DNA of 64,000 bases. Source: JALEFZ01 sp964564415 (lineage in GTDB: Bacteria; Bacteroidota; Bacteroidia; J057). Of this stretch, positions 1-9,253 are shown in pieces (positions within the stretch are counted from its first letter, which is position 1; the number at the start of each line of letters is the position of its first letter). A program made the translations under genes and the position numbers. Below the pieces are notes generated by a model that saw nothing but the letters and a program-made list of their open reading frames with translations, had not been told where the DNA came from and did no database searches. The DNA lies in NCBI GenBank assembly GCA_964564415.1, contig CAZMAV010000001.1:186001-250000 (forward strand). Reading direction: 5' to 3'.

Positions 1-1235
1 CCCTGGGCTGGCTGGGGATATCCCTTTCTTCCAACAGCTACGACCCCTCTAAGCTAGAAAATCTTCAGATTCTCCTTCGAAATTTTATTGGCACCGCCAC
101 CCTCCACGTCTTTTTGATCCTATTTTTTATCGTTTCGGTAAAAGCTCAATACCTTTCCCGCTATTACCTCATCCTGACTTACTCCTCTACCCTCCTGTCG
201 GTCATTACTTTTCGGTCCCTCTTGTTTTTGGGCTATAAATTTTTTGTATCTGTCAATTACACTACCCGACAGATCGTCCTGGTGGGAGGAGAGCCCGTCA
301 TGGGGCAGATGAAGGAGTTTTTGGACGAACAACAGACCCGGGTCCTTCAGTTTGTGCCCCAGCTTGACAAGGGCCTCTCGGAGGAAGAAAGAAAGAGGGA
401 AATCCGACGCATCGTAGATCAGGTCAAGGATTTTCATTTGGATAAAAAAATTACGGAACTCTATTTTTCAATGGCCCTGGCCGATGAGGATATGATCGAC
501 GACCTCACCGACTTTACCGATGACCACTTCATCTATTTTCGCATGGTGACCGACTTTAATCCCCTGCGCAGGCGCAACTTCTCCATTGATTTTTTGGGCC
601 CCTACCCTACCCTCACCATTCGCAGGGAGCCTTTGAAGTTTTTGGGTAGCGTCATCCTCAAGCGCAGTTTTGACATTGTCTTCTCCCTCATGGTCATCCT
701 TCTGGTTTTTCCTATTGTCTTTCCCATCATAGCCCTGGTCATCGCCCTGGACTCCCGGGGTCCCATTTTCATCCGCCAACTTCGTACAGGCCGCAATGCA
801 CAAAATTTTTACATCTATAAGTTCCGGACCATGCGCCCCAACGATCAGTACGAGAGGCAAGCCCGCAAAAACGATGAGCGCATCACAAGGGTGGGTGCCT
901 TTCTCAGAAAAACAAGCCTCGACGAGCTTCCCCAATTTATCAATGTCCTAATGGGCAACATGTCCGTGGTCGGCCCCCGCCCCCACCTGACCAGCCATAC
1001 CCACGAATACACTCAGCAGATCAACAAATTTCTCCTTCGCCACTTCGTTCTCCCCGGCATTACCGGCCATGCCCAGGTCAATGGCTTTAGGGGTGCTACC
1101 GAAGACCCCCAACTCATGGAACAAAGGGTGAAATACGACGCCTGGTACATAGAAAACTGGAGCCTCCTCCTCGATATTAAAATTATCCTCCAAACCATTT
1201 GGCTCATGTTCAAAGGCCAGGAAAATGCCTACTAA
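1..1235 (+). CDS. Polyprenyl glycosylphosphotransferase (WcaJ/CpsE-type), 5' partial
   Basis: It would transfer a sugar-1-phosphate from a UDP-sugar to undecaprenyl phosphate, the first membrane step of exopolysaccharide or capsule synthesis. The frame is open from base 3 with no stop, so the gene starts before the window; about 410 residues are visible and the family is usually 460-480. Hydrophobic N-terminal segments, then a CoA-binding-like region (about 'IVLVGGEPVMGQ'), a membrane segment (IVFSLMVILLVFPIVFPI), then the bacterial sugar transferase domain with 'IYKFRTMR', 'RKTSLDELPQ' and 'MSVVGPRPH'. It overlaps the next glycosyltransferase by 11 bp, so the two are one transcript. A TTG near base 114 could be mistaken for a start, but the reading frame and homology-like sequence continue upstream of it. 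Confidence 0.9.
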   Translation, partial: LGWLGISLSSNSYDPSKLENLQILLRNFIGTATLHVFLILFFIVSVKAQYLSRYYLILTYSSTLLSVITFRSLLFLGYKFFVSVNYTTRQIVLVGGEPVMGQMKEFLDEQQTRVLQFVPQLDKGLSEEERKREIRRIVDQVKDFHLDKKITELYFSMALADEDMIDDLTDFTDDHFIYFRMVTDFNPLRRRNFSIDFLGPYPTLTIRREPLKFLGSVILKRSFDIVFSLMVILLVFPIVFPIIALVIALDSRGPIFIRQLRTGRNAQNFYIYKFRTMRPNDQYERQARKNDERITRVGAFLRKTSLDELPQFINVLMGNMSVVGPRPHLTSHTHEYTQQINKFLLRHFVLPGITGHAQVNGFRGATEDPQLMEQRVKYDAWYIENWSLLLDIKIILQTIWLMFKGQENAY

Positions 1236-2010
1236 GCACATGGAATCCGTTAGGGTCCTTAACCTCAACATACACAATCTAAGATCCAGGGAGTTGCTGG
1301 AAAACCTGAAAGAAGGCGTGGTCTTCACCCCAAATGTAGACCATTTGGTCAAGCTCCAAAAGGATAGAAATTTCTACCAGGCCTACCTAAAGGCCGACTA
1401 CCGACTTTGCGATAGCCGCATCATTCAACTCCTTTCTCCCTTCTTTTTTTCGAAAAAAATCAAGGAGCAAATCGCGGGATCAGACTTTTTTCCGGCTTTC
1501 TGCGAATATCATGGCCAAAATGAGGAGGTCCGTGTTTTCCTCTTGGGAGGTACAGCTTCCTCTGTAAAAAAAGCTGCCCTCAGGCTCAACACTGCTCTCA
1601 AAAGGTCCCTGGTGGTCGCCGCCTATTCCCCTCCCTTTGGCTTTGAGCATGATCCGGAGGAAAATAACAAAATTATTGCTGCCATAAAGGAATCAGGAGC
1701 TACGGTTCTCGCGGTAGGAGTTGGGGCCCCCAAGCAGGAGTTATGGATTTATCGGCACAAGGAGCACTTGAAGGAGGTAAAAATCTTCATGGCTGTGGGG
1801 AAGACCATAGACTTCTTGTCAGGAGAAAGTCGCCGTGCCCCCAGGTGGATGCAGCGCCTGGGCCTAGAATGGCTCTTTAGAATGATGCAGGAACCCGGCA
1901 GGCTAATCAAAAGATACCTCATCCAGGACCTTCCCTTTTTCTACCTGGCATTTCTTCAAAGAATAGGAAAATACAAGAATCCCTGGCTGGGCCTAGATAT
2001 CAATTCATGA
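1225..2010 (+). CDS. WecG/TagA/CpsF family glycosyltransferase
   Basis: A 261-residue cytoplasmic, membrane-associated glycosyltransferase of the family that adds a second sugar (for example N-acetylmannosamine or its uronic acid) to a lipid-linked sugar. The family hallmarks are visible: 'TPNVDHLVKLQ' near the N terminus, 'VFLLGGTASSV', the signature 'GVGAPKQELW', and 'FMAVGKTIDFLSGES...RAPRWMQRLGLEWLFR' (shown in part). The start ATG lies inside the end of the upstream sugar transferase (11 bp overlap), which implies translational coupling. Position 6 offers a second ATG, which would shorten the protein by five residues. Together the two genes would make the lipid-linked disaccharide that begins a surface polysaccharide; the sugar specificity cannot be read from sequence. 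Confidence 0.9.
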   Translation: MPTKHMESVRVLNLNIHNLRSRELLENLKEGVVFTPNVDHLVKLQKDRNFYQAYLKADYRLCDSRIIQLLSPFFFSKKIKEQIAGSDFFPAFCEYHGQNEEVRVFLLGGTASSVKKAALRLNTALKRSLVVAAYSPPFGFEHDPEENNKIIAAIKESGATVLAVGVGAPKQELWIYRHKEHLKEVKIFMAVGKTIDFLSGESRRAPRWMQRLGLEWLFRMMQEPGRLIKRYLIQDLPFFYLAFLQRIGKYKNPWLGLDINS

Positions 2011-2129
2011 CCCTAGAAATTCCGGGCTTTCACAAAAAATTATTACATTTGGGGAGGTAGAAAAGCAATTTATAACCGCTTTCTGATCAGAGAGTGTATC
2101 TGTGAGGACAGTGGACAAAAAACATACTC

Positions 2130-2726
2130 ATGGATAGAGAACTACAAAAATGGCAGAAAGAGATCGACGACCTGGAAGTCGACCTACAACTCGACGAATC
2201 GGAGATCATCGAGTCCTTCGAAAAGCACAAGAGCCAGCTGCGCTCCTCCATCGACGAATTCTCGGAGGGTGCCAAGGAAAAAATGGAACAGAATACCGCC
2301 CAACTTCAGACCAAGCTCGACGAACTCAAGGTGCAACTCGCATTGGGAAAGGCGGAGTCCAAGGAAGCCTATGAAGAACAGCGTCAGAAACTGGACCACG
2401 CCCTCAAAGATGCAGCTAAAGAATACGACAAGGTCAAGGTCGAGGCAGGAAACAAGCTCGGCAAGGCCAAGGAGGACTTTGAGCAGCAAATGCACAAATT
2501 TCAAACCCGGCTGGACCTCTTTCGCCTACATTTTCACCTGGGCATGAACGAGGCCAAGGATGAATATGAGGAAAAAAAGAAAGAAGTTAAGGAAGAACTC
2601 GGCAAGGTCAGACACAGGGTGGCCAGGGCCGAAGAAAAAGGCGAAAAAAGGTGGGAAAGCTTTGGCCAGGAAATGGGAGAAGCCTTTTCACACTTCAGAG
2701 GAGCCATCAAAAAGCTCTTTGACTGA
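2130..2726 (+). CDS. Highly charged coiled-coil protein with three internal repeats
   Basis: 198 residues, almost entirely charged helix, no signal peptide and no membrane segment, so probably a cytoplasmic rod. A pattern of the type L-x-V-x-L-x-L-(x)-E-(x)-Y/F-E-(x)-K/Q-(x)-L recurs at about residues 15-44, 66-95 and 131-160 (LEVDLQLDESE, LKVQLALGKAE, FRLHFHLGMNE). This resembles the sll1863-type 'stress response' proteins known from cyanobacteria and Bacteroidota; that assignment is from memory of the family, and no molecular function is established. Stand-alone gene, 119 bp after the glycosyltransferase and followed by a clear terminator. Confidence 0.75.
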   Translation: MDRELQKWQKEIDDLEVDLQLDESEIIESFEKHKSQLRSSIDEFSEGAKEKMEQNTAQLQTKLDELKVQLALGKAESKEAYEEQRQKLDHALKDAAKEYDKVKVEAGNKLGKAKEDFEQQMHKFQTRLDLFRLHFHLGMNEAKDEYEEKKKEVKEELGKVRHRVARAEEKGEKRWESFGQEMGEAFSHFRGAIKKLFD

Positions 2727-2748
2727 TCCCATAAGAAAATTTAGTACA

Positions 2749-2781
2749 GGTCTGCCTCCTCAAAAAGGCAGGCCTTTTTTT
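2749..2781 (+). terminator. Rho-independent terminator
   Basis: A 9-bp stem (GGTCTGCCT pairing with AGGCAGGCC, one G-T pair) with an 8-base loop, followed by seven T residues, 23 bp after the stop codon of the coiled-coil gene. Confidence 0.85.
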
Positions 2782-2931
2782 GTTTTTTACCCAACTCATG
2801 GACCCGCTTTCCGTTTTTTTAAGAAGCATGTAATTTCTTCCATACATACATCTATTAAATAGTCCAATTTTTGACTAGTTTTATTGTGTGCCCAATCGGT
2901 TATGGGGACCGATTGGATTAATTTGTTTATC

Positions 2932-3885
2932 ATGTTGATTTTGAGGAACGTAAGCATGGTCCTGCTTGTGCTGGGCCTGATTGGGCCTCTCCTTGCCCAG
3001 CCATCGGTCAATGAGAAGCTTATCGAAGTAGTGGTGCTCAAGGATACCCTTCAGCAAAATGTGGTCAAGGATCAGGACCTAGGCGACCAATCCTGGGATC
3101 TCCTTCCGGAAATACGCTTCTGGCGACAGGTCATGAACCTCGAGCCCGACTATTGCATCCTCAACAACGCAGATACCCGGGAGGTCTACCAGATTTTCCC
3201 CACCATCAACTACGACAGCCTCCCCGATGAGAAAAAACGGGTTTTCAAAGACAGCATGATCCGGCAATTGGGCCTTCCCCCCCGGACCCGGCTCTATGTT
3301 ACCTATGGAAAGAAAGAGTACTATAAATTTGACAAGATACTGTCAGATATCAACAAAGGCATCCAATATTTTACCGAAGTGGGGGTTGATCCCTGGTACG
3401 CCCAGGCCATTTTACTTATCGAAAGTCCGGGAGTGAACCGAACATCTCCCACAGGTGCCAATGGTCGATTTCAGCTTATGCGCAGCGTAGCTATCCGCGA
3501 GGGCCTGACCGTCAACAGCCAGGTAGACGAGAGGGAAGACCTGGAAAAATCTGCCAAGGCCGCAGCAGCCTACCTGAAAAGAGTCTGCATCCCACAGGCT
3601 AAGCGCATGCTCATCGCTCGCAGGATCAAGGGAGAAGAGGAATCCCTATGGTTCCGCCTCATGGTTATGCATGTCTACCACGCAGGAGCAGGCAATGTTT
3701 CCGGAGCCCTGCGCAAGATCCCTTACTCCTACAAAGAAGTAGCCCTCATCCAGCAGCTCTGGCATACGGCCTACCGCGGCTTCCGAAATGCCTCCCAAAA
3801 TTATTCTCAGATTGCCGTAGCCGCCCTCCTCGAACTCGAGAGGATCATCAATGAAGAATGCAATGTCATCTGTTTGAGCAAATAA
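2932..3885 (+). CDS. Secreted lytic transglycosylase (SLT/GH23 domain)
   Basis: Cleaves the glycan strands of peptidoglycan in the periplasm by a lytic transglycosylase reaction. I choose the ATG at 2932 because it gives a normal signal peptide (hydrophobic VLLVLGLIGPLLA, cleavage near AQ-PS); the frame is open back to a TTG at 2884, but those extra residues are not signal-like. The SLT domain occupies the C-terminal half: 'LLIESPGVN' carries the expected catalytic glutamate, then 'SPTGANGRFQLM', and 'MHVYHAGAGNV'. The N-terminal half (residues about 25-150) matches nothing I recognise and is probably a cell-wall or partner-binding part. Single gene between terminators, convergent with proS. 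Confidence 0.85.
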   Translation: MLILRNVSMVLLVLGLIGPLLAQPSVNEKLIEVVVLKDTLQQNVVKDQDLGDQSWDLLPEIRFWRQVMNLEPDYCILNNADTREVYQIFPTINYDSLPDEKKRVFKDSMIRQLGLPPRTRLYVTYGKKEYYKFDKILSDINKGIQYFTEVGVDPWYAQAILLIESPGVNRTSPTGANGRFQLMRSVAIREGLTVNSQVDEREDLEKSAKAAAAYLKRVCIPQAKRMLIARRIKGEEESLWFRLMVMHVYHAGAGNVSGALRKIPYSYKEVALIQQLWHTAYRGFRNASQNYSQIAVAALLELERIINEECNVICLSK

Positions 3886-3888
3886 AAA

Positions 3889-3914
3889 GAGGACTCCTTT
3901 GAGGGTCCCCTTTT
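3889..3914. terminator. Bidirectional terminator between transglycosylase and proS
   Basis: An imperfect hairpin (GAGGAC with GTCCCC, one G-T pair) with A residues on the left and T residues on the right, between two convergent genes. The stem is short, so this is only moderately sure. Confidence 0.5.
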
Positions 3915-3963
3915 CTACATGTTGTTATTCTTCAGAAGTCCGTCCCGTTGATAAGGGCTGGCA

Positions 3964-5451
3964 TTAGTAAGCCTTGGCAAACAATACCCTTTGCTTGGAA
4001 GGCTTTCCGGTGAGCATATCTACCCCCTCTTCCAATTCGTTGTTCATGGGTATGCAGCGAATGGTAGCCTTTGTCATCTCCTGAATCTTAGCCTCTGTTT
4101 CAGCCGTTCCATCCCAATGAGCCGACAAGAAGCCAGGCACATCGGCGTCCAAAGCCGCGGTAAACTTCTCCCAGGTATCGATTTTATGGGTATTTTCCTC
4201 TCTGTGCTTCAAGGCCTTGTTATACATGGCTTGCTGTATCTCTTTTAACTTAGGTTCGATAAGGCTAAGCAGGTCATCGGGGAGATCTACTACCTTCTTG
4301 GTCTGATTGTAGCGGTAGGCAATCTCCATCTTGCCGTTGGCGAGGTCGCGGGGACCGATGGCAATGCGGATAGGCACTCCCTTCAGCTCCCATTCATTGA
4401 ATTTCCAACCGGGCTTCTTCGTATCGTCGTCATCCACCTTAACCCTCAGTCCTCCTGATTTGAGCTTTTGGGCCAGTTCATGGCACTTTTCGACTACCGA
4501 CACCCTTTCTTCATCCTTTCGATAGATGGGTACAAATACCACCTGTATCGTAGCCAGGACAGGAGGAAGAACCAGCCCACTGTCATCGGAATGAGTCATG
4601 ATCAGGGCACCCATGAGGCGGGTCGACACCCCCCAGGAGGTTGCCCAGACATATTCCTGCTTGTTGTCCTTGTTGGCGAAAGTTACATCAAAGGCCTTGG
4701 CGAAATTTTGTCCCAAAAAGTGGGAGGTCCCACATTGGAGGGCCTTTCCATCCTGCATCAGAGCCTCTATGGCGTAGGTATCCAAAGCTCCTGCAAATCG
4801 CTCGCTTTCGGTCTTGACTCCGCGAATCACCGGTATCCCCAGGGTATTTTCGGCAAAATCTCCATAAATCTTCAACATTTGGAGGGCTTCCTCGCGGGCT
4901 TCCTGTTCAGTAGCATGAGCGGTATGGCCCTCCTGCCAGAGAAACTCAGCCGTGCGAAGGAACATACGAGTCCTAAGCTCCCATCGGACCACATTGGCCC
5001 ATTGATTGACCAGCAGAGGAAGATCCCGGTAGGACTGTATCCAGTTTTTGTAAGTGGACCAAATGATGGTTTCAGAAGTGGGACGAACGATGAGTTCTTC
5101 CTCCAGACGGGCCTCGGGATCAACGATTACACCCTTTCCGTCGGGATCATTCTTGAGGCGGTAGTGGGTCACCACCGCACATTCCTTGGCAAAGCCCTCT
5201 ACGTGATCAGCCTCTCTGGAAAGAAAGCTTTTGGGGATAAAGAGAGGGAAATAGGCATTTACATGGCCGGTATCCTTAAACATGCCATCGAGGGTCTGCT
5301 GCATGCGCTCCCAAATGGCATATCCATAAGGCTTGATGACCATGCACCCCCTTACTTCGGAGTTTTCGGCGAGATCGGCCTTTTTTACCAATTCATTGTA
5401 CCAATCCGCGTAATTTTCGCTGCGTGACGTGAGTTTGTTGCCTTTTGCCAT
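3964..5451 (-). CDS. proS: Prolyl-tRNA synthetase (short, archaeal/eukaryote-like type)
   Basis: Charges tRNA-Pro with proline in the cytoplasm. 495 residues, without the INS editing domain of the long bacterial form, which fits the short type common in Bacteroidota. Class II motifs can be seen: 'GCMVIKPYGYAIWERMQQ' around motif 1, 'RPTSETIIWSTYKNWIQS', motif 2 in 'RWELRTRMFLRTAEFLWQEG', then the anticodon-binding domain ('VVFVPIYRKDEE', 'GVPIRIAIGPRDL'), and a C-terminal zinc-domain-like extension ending in the typical '...LFAKAY'. Monocistronic; the ATG at 5451 follows a non-coding stretch of about 300 bp. Confidence 0.97.
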   Translation of the reverse strand: MAKGNKLTSRSENYADWYNELVKKADLAENSEVRGCMVIKPYGYAIWERMQQTLDGMFKDTGHVNAYFPLFIPKSFLSREADHVEGFAKECAVVTHYRLKNDPDGKGVIVDPEARLEEELIVRPTSETIIWSTYKNWIQSYRDLPLLVNQWANVVRWELRTRMFLRTAEFLWQEGHTAHATEQEAREEALQMLKIYGDFAENTLGIPVIRGVKTESERFAGALDTYAIEALMQDGKALQCGTSHFLGQNFAKAFDVTFANKDNKQEYVWATSWGVSTRLMGALIMTHSDDSGLVLPPVLATIQVVFVPIYRKDEERVSVVEKCHELAQKLKSGGLRVKVDDDDTKKPGWKFNEWELKGVPIRIAIGPRDLANGKMEIAYRYNQTKKVVDLPDDLLSLIEPKLKEIQQAMYNKALKHREENTHKIDTWEKFTAALDADVPGFLSAHWDGTAETEAKIQEMTKATIRCIPMNNELEEGVDMLTGKPSKQRVLFAKAY

Positions 5452-5754
5452 GATTAGGATTATGGAAAGTTGACGAGGAATCTTCCCCGAATAAAGGTTA
5501 AAATTAAATCACTCAAAGGGGAAAACAAACATGGAACCTTTATATTCGTAAAATAAAGTGTGCACAAAGGAAAGGAAATTCAAGAATGAGAATAACCCGA
5601 TTGATAAGCATTTCCACACGCTTGGCAACTGTCTGTTTCTTTTCTCCCCTTTTTTTAGCATTTTGAGAATAATTTTGAATACCGATTGCCTGTAGTTATA
5701 CCAGACAGCATTCAAACAAAAATGACAAGGACTAACTTTACATACCAAAACACG

Positions 5755-6990
5755 ATGAGATATTTTCACATAATTATATTGTCTGCGCTGGCTATGGCTT
5801 TTTACAGTTGTAGCTCACCTCGCTATGCCTCCACCACGGAGTATGACGATGTGTATTACAGCTCGGACGATGTTACCGAACCACTCGCGCGATCCACTGC
5901 TAACAATGATTACAGGGAAAATCGCGGAGACAATTATTACAGGAACCCCGAGGCCTACCGGGAAAACGTCAATAACTACAACGAAATCTACGACGACGAT
6001 GATTTTTACTTTTCCCGCCGGGTCAGGAGGTTTAATCAGACCAACAGGAATTCATGGAGGTATTACGACCCCTACTATTCCAATGACCTTTACTTTGTAT
6101 TAGGAACTAACTCCTGGAATTCCTGGAACAACAACGGCTGGTACAGTTGGAACCGCCCTCGTTTTGGCGCCTACACAGGTTGGGGAAATCCTCCCTTGTG
6201 GAATGATCCCTTCTTCAACGGATTTGGAACCTCTGGCGCTTGGGGATGGAACGCTCCTTCTTACTATAATCCTTGGGTAAATGCCTATTATGGGTACAAC
6301 CCCGCCTATTCCAATGGATTCAGAAATGGATTTTACAGTGGATATGGATATGCCAACTATGGAGCAGCCTATTACTGCCCTCCTACGGGTTTTCAAGGAT
6401 GGAGAAGCTTTAACCGCGCAACTCAAAATAACCGTGTGACTACCGCTACCACCCGAAGAAGAGGAACTACCCAGAGCAACAGAAGCAGGACTTCCTACGG
6501 GAACAATCGTCCCACGCTGAACAATACCCGTCCAGAATCCAAAGACCTGCAAGCCAGGACTGCCAACACGTCGAGAAGTAGCAATTACCTCAGACCCAGA
6601 ACAAAGGCTGAATTAGAGACCAGGACGAGTGCTCCCCTTCCTAACAGGACCAGGATGAATAATTCCACTCCCAGCAGGAACAACGGAACGGTAAGGCCTT
6701 CGACCAGGTCCAGAAATCAGGCAAGGCCTAGCAGTAGCCCTAGCAGAACCAGTCCTCAAATGAACCGCTCCAATACCCAGCAGCGTTCGAAAGTAAGGCC
6801 TAACACCAGTAGACCCAACAGGAGCAATAATGGAAATCTGAACCGAAGCAGAACCCAGCAGCCTAGCTACAGACCCAGCTCCAGTCCTTCCAGGAGCAGA
6901 AGTAACATGAATTCTTCGCCTAGGAGGAGCAGTACGCCAAGCAGAAGCAGGACCACTTCACCAAGCAGACGCTCGGGTAACAATAACTAA
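5755..6990 (+). CDS. Lipoprotein with aromatic middle and Ser/Arg/Asn-rich tail
   Basis: Function unknown. From the ATG at 5755 it has a lipoprotein signal (MRYFHIIILSALAMAFYSC, lipobox cysteine at residue 19); the frame is open upstream, but only this start gives a clean signal. After the lipobox comes a Tyr/Asp/Asn-rich part, then about 100 residues dominated by Trp, Tyr, Asn and Gly (SWNSWNNNGWYSWN), then about 170 residues of low-complexity Ser, Arg, Asn, Pro and Thr, with repeated 'SRSR' and 'PSR' units, to the C terminus. The tail is strongly basic and surely disordered. Such proteins are common in Bacteroidota and are thought to be surface or cell-wall associated; that is inference. 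Followed by a perfect terminator. Confidence 0.8.
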   Translation: MRYFHIIILSALAMAFYSCSSPRYASTTEYDDVYYSSDDVTEPLARSTANNDYRENRGDNYYRNPEAYRENVNNYNEIYDDDDFYFSRRVRRFNQTNRNSWRYYDPYYSNDLYFVLGTNSWNSWNNNGWYSWNRPRFGAYTGWGNPPLWNDPFFNGFGTSGAWGWNAPSYYNPWVNAYYGYNPAYSNGFRNGFYSGYGYANYGAAYYCPPTGFQGWRSFNRATQNNRVTTATTRRRGTTQSNRSRTSYGNNRPTLNNTRPESKDLQARTANTSRSSNYLRPRTKAELETRTSAPLPNRTRMNNSTPSRNNGTVRPSTRSRNQARPSSSPSRTSPQMNRSNTQQRSKVRPNTSRPNRSNNGNLNRSRTQQPSYRPSSSPSRSRSNMNSSPRRSSTPSRSRTTSPSRRSGNNN

Positions 6991-7006
6991 AAAATTGTAC
7001 ACGCTT

Positions 7007-7047
7007 ATACAAAGGGTCAGGATTTTTCCTGACCCTTTGTATATTTT
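7007..7047 (+). terminator. Strong rho-independent terminator
   Basis: A perfect 16-bp inverted repeat (ATACAAAGGGTCAGGA and its exact complement) with a 4-base T loop, followed by TTTTG. It separates the lipoprotein gene from the porin gene. Confidence 0.9.
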
Positions 7048-7128
7048 GTAATAAGACGAACAGTAAACTCGGTTCTAAAGGTTTATTGTTCAGTGTATTC
7101 ACCAAACCAACAACAAATCACAGTCAAG

Positions 7129-8751
7129 ATGAACCTTAGAGCCTATGTCGCTGCTGTCCTCCTCTTTCTTTCCCTGGGGGCTATCGCACAAAATGAACTG
7201 GATGCTTACAGACACAGCCAAAGTACCATCACAGGGTCAGCCCGAATGCAGGCCATGGGAGGTGCTTTTTCTGCGGCTGGCGCAGATATCGGAATTACCC
7301 CTATTAATCCGGCCGGACTGGGCCTGATGAGGGGCTCTTCCTTTTTCATATCTCCTTCCTATTCCTTTGGAAGGGTTGATGGCACCTTCATCAATCAAAG
7401 CGGCCAGGGAAATAGCAATTATTTTGGTATTCCCAACTGGGGAGTAGCCTTTACCACCGTCAGCTATTATGAAGGTGAGGAAGAAAAAAAACGGAGAAGC
7501 TCTGTCAAGTCCTACTCCTTTGCCTTTGGCCATAACCAGGTAGAAAACTACCACAAGAATACAGTGGTCTCAGGTGCCTTCAATGGCTTCTCCTCGATCA
7601 CCAATATGTTTGCCGAAATGGCAGCAGGTCAAAATTTCTTTGACCTGCTGAATTCGGCCTCCTACCCCGGTCTTGCTCTCCAATCCTTCATGATTGAAGT
7701 CATCGCCGACCGACCCGATAGCCTGGACTATTATGGGGCAGGCATGAGGGGAAATCTCAACCAGACCGTACAAATCGAAGAAAGTGGTAAGCGAAACGAA
7801 TGGTACATCGGTATGGGGGCTAATTTTAATGAAAAATTCATGCTGGGAGGTTCGGTTTCTTTCGAACGCTTGCGCTACGAGCAGAATTTCACCTTTACCG
7901 AGGAGGACGTCAATGAAAGCTATGAGTTCTACGATCCTGAGGAGAACAATGGCTTTCCCCTCGAACTGCCTTGGCAGAGCCTGACTTTCAATGAAGAATT
8001 TTCTACAGAAGGAGTAGGTGTCAGTGCCACAGCCGGTATGATTTATCGCCCTGTGGATGCCATCCGAATTGCCCTATCTGCAGAAACTCCTACCCTATTC
8101 ACCCTGACTGATATATTCGATAATGTCTTCACTTCTGTGATTGAATCTGAAGATCAAACGGGAAGGGAAATCACGGAGGAAATAGTAGCGGCCCCAGAAA
8201 ATGCGGGGACTTTTGATTACAACCTTGTCACCCCCTTTCGAGCGACAGGAGGCCTGATGATCCTGCTCAACAAAGCAGGTTTTTTGACTGCCGATGTAGA
8301 ATACCTCAATTATGGATCGGCTCGCCTTTCCAGTGTGGCCACCAATGTCAGCAGCCCTAATTTTTATTCTTTTACCAATGAGAATGCAGCAATTCGCCAG
8401 GATTATACGTCAGCAATTAATGTAAGGGTAGGGGGAGAATTTCGCTATGATATCTTTCGGCTTCGCCTAGGCGCAGCCTTGTTGGGCAGCGGACTCACGG
8501 AGCCTCTCACAGAGTATGTAGATGATCAGGACTTCGAAACGGTGAGGAGCATAGACAATCGCCGCCTGATTTTGACCGGAGGTGCAGGGATCAGGCAACG
8601 GAATTTTTTCGTGGACGTTTCTCTTGTAAATCTACAACAAGAAGATAAGCTAACACCCTACACCCTGTCTAATCCGGATGCCTTTCAGCCTACCCTGGTA
8701 CAAAACAGAAGGTTGTTCAACATAATGGCTTCGATAGGGTTAAATTTTTAA
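7129..8751 (+). CDS. Outer-membrane barrel protein, OmpP1/FadL/TodX-like
   Basis: A predicted outer-membrane beta-barrel that may pass hydrophobic compounds. From the ATG at 7129 it has a signal peptide (AYVAAVLLFLSLGAIAQ); an upstream GTG at 7093 is less likely. The mature N terminus has the family pattern 'RHSQSTITGSARMQAMGGAFSAAGADIGITPINPAGLGL' (quoted in part: ARMQAMGGAFSA, NPAGLGL), close to the FadL hatch motif, followed by alternating amphipathic strands and a C-terminal strand ending 'NIMASIGLNF', an aromatic-ended barrel signal. 540 residues. No partner gene for lipid oxidation lies nearby, so the substrate is open. Confidence 0.85.
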   Translation: MNLRAYVAAVLLFLSLGAIAQNELDAYRHSQSTITGSARMQAMGGAFSAAGADIGITPINPAGLGLMRGSSFFISPSYSFGRVDGTFINQSGQGNSNYFGIPNWGVAFTTVSYYEGEEEKKRRSSVKSYSFAFGHNQVENYHKNTVVSGAFNGFSSITNMFAEMAAGQNFFDLLNSASYPGLALQSFMIEVIADRPDSLDYYGAGMRGNLNQTVQIEESGKRNEWYIGMGANFNEKFMLGGSVSFERLRYEQNFTFTEEDVNESYEFYDPEENNGFPLELPWQSLTFNEEFSTEGVGVSATAGMIYRPVDAIRIALSAETPTLFTLTDIFDNVFTSVIESEDQTGREITEEIVAAPENAGTFDYNLVTPFRATGGLMILLNKAGFLTADVEYLNYGSARLSSVATNVSSPNFYSFTNENAAIRQDYTSAINVRVGGEFRYDIFRLRLGAALLGSGLTEPLTEYVDDQDFETVRSIDNRRLILTGGAGIRQRNFFVDVSLVNLQQEDKLTPYTLSNPDAFQPTLVQNRRLFNIMASIGLNF

Positions 8752-8821
8752 GACTAAAAAAACAACGTGTCTATGGAGCAAAGCTACCCCTAATTTGAAA
8801 CGTAATTAATTTGGAGGAGCT

Positions 8822-9082
8822 ATGAGTAATCCTATTCACCAGATTGTGTCTGACGAGTTGTATGATACTTTGGTCAGACTTAATCTACTTAATCAAAAAG
8901 TGCTAAGAGATTTCGAAATCAAACGTACCTATCTTTGCCTGAGGCGGGAGGGCCGTCGTTCTGCAGAAGCCATTGAAAAGGTCCTGGAAAATTATCCCTA
9001 CCTGCAGTTTGACACTGTCAGAAAGATCATCTACAGTGTGAAACTCCCGGAAGAAGTAAAAGATCCTCAAGCCTGTGCCTGA
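8822..9082 (+). CDS. Small hypothetical protein (86 aa)
   Basis: I do not recognise this protein. It is a soluble, mainly helical, 86-residue protein with many Leu, Arg and Glu, and no signal peptide. The purine-rich GGAGGAG at 8813-8819 lies just before the ATG, an unusually strong Shine-Dalgarno for this window, which supports a real gene. The 'RREGRRSAEAIEKVLENYPYL' stretch (in part: EAIEKVLENYPYL) could be a helix-turn-helix-like fold, but no catalytic pattern is visible. Stands alone 70 bp after the porin gene. Confidence 0.75.
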   Translation: MSNPIHQIVSDELYDTLVRLNLLNQKVLRDFEIKRTYLCLRREGRRSAEAIEKVLENYPYLQFDTVRKIIYSVKLPEEVKDPQACA

Positions 9083-9233
9083 GGAAGCCAACCAGGAAGC
9101 ACCCAAAACAAAAAGTCATGAGGATATGCCCCATGGCTTTTTAGTTTTTTGAGCTGTAGTGGTATTAAAGTGAGAAAAATGAAAACTCAGGTCTTTAAAA
9201 TACCCCTTTATTCGTAAAAGTTAAACTTAAAAT

Positions 9234-9246
9234 AGCCTCTCAGGCT
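9234..9246 (-). terminator. Weak terminator candidate downstream of the thioredoxin-like gene
   Basis: On the minus strand AGCCT-GAG-AGGCT forms a short hairpin followed by ATTTTAAG. Five base pairs only, so tentative. Confidence 0.3.
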
Positions 9247-9253
9247 TTCTCCA

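Noticed and set aside
4468..5427. Long open frame (319 codons) opposite proS
   Set aside because: It lies wholly antisense to a clear proline-tRNA synthetase gene and shows no family motif; a shadow of codon bias.
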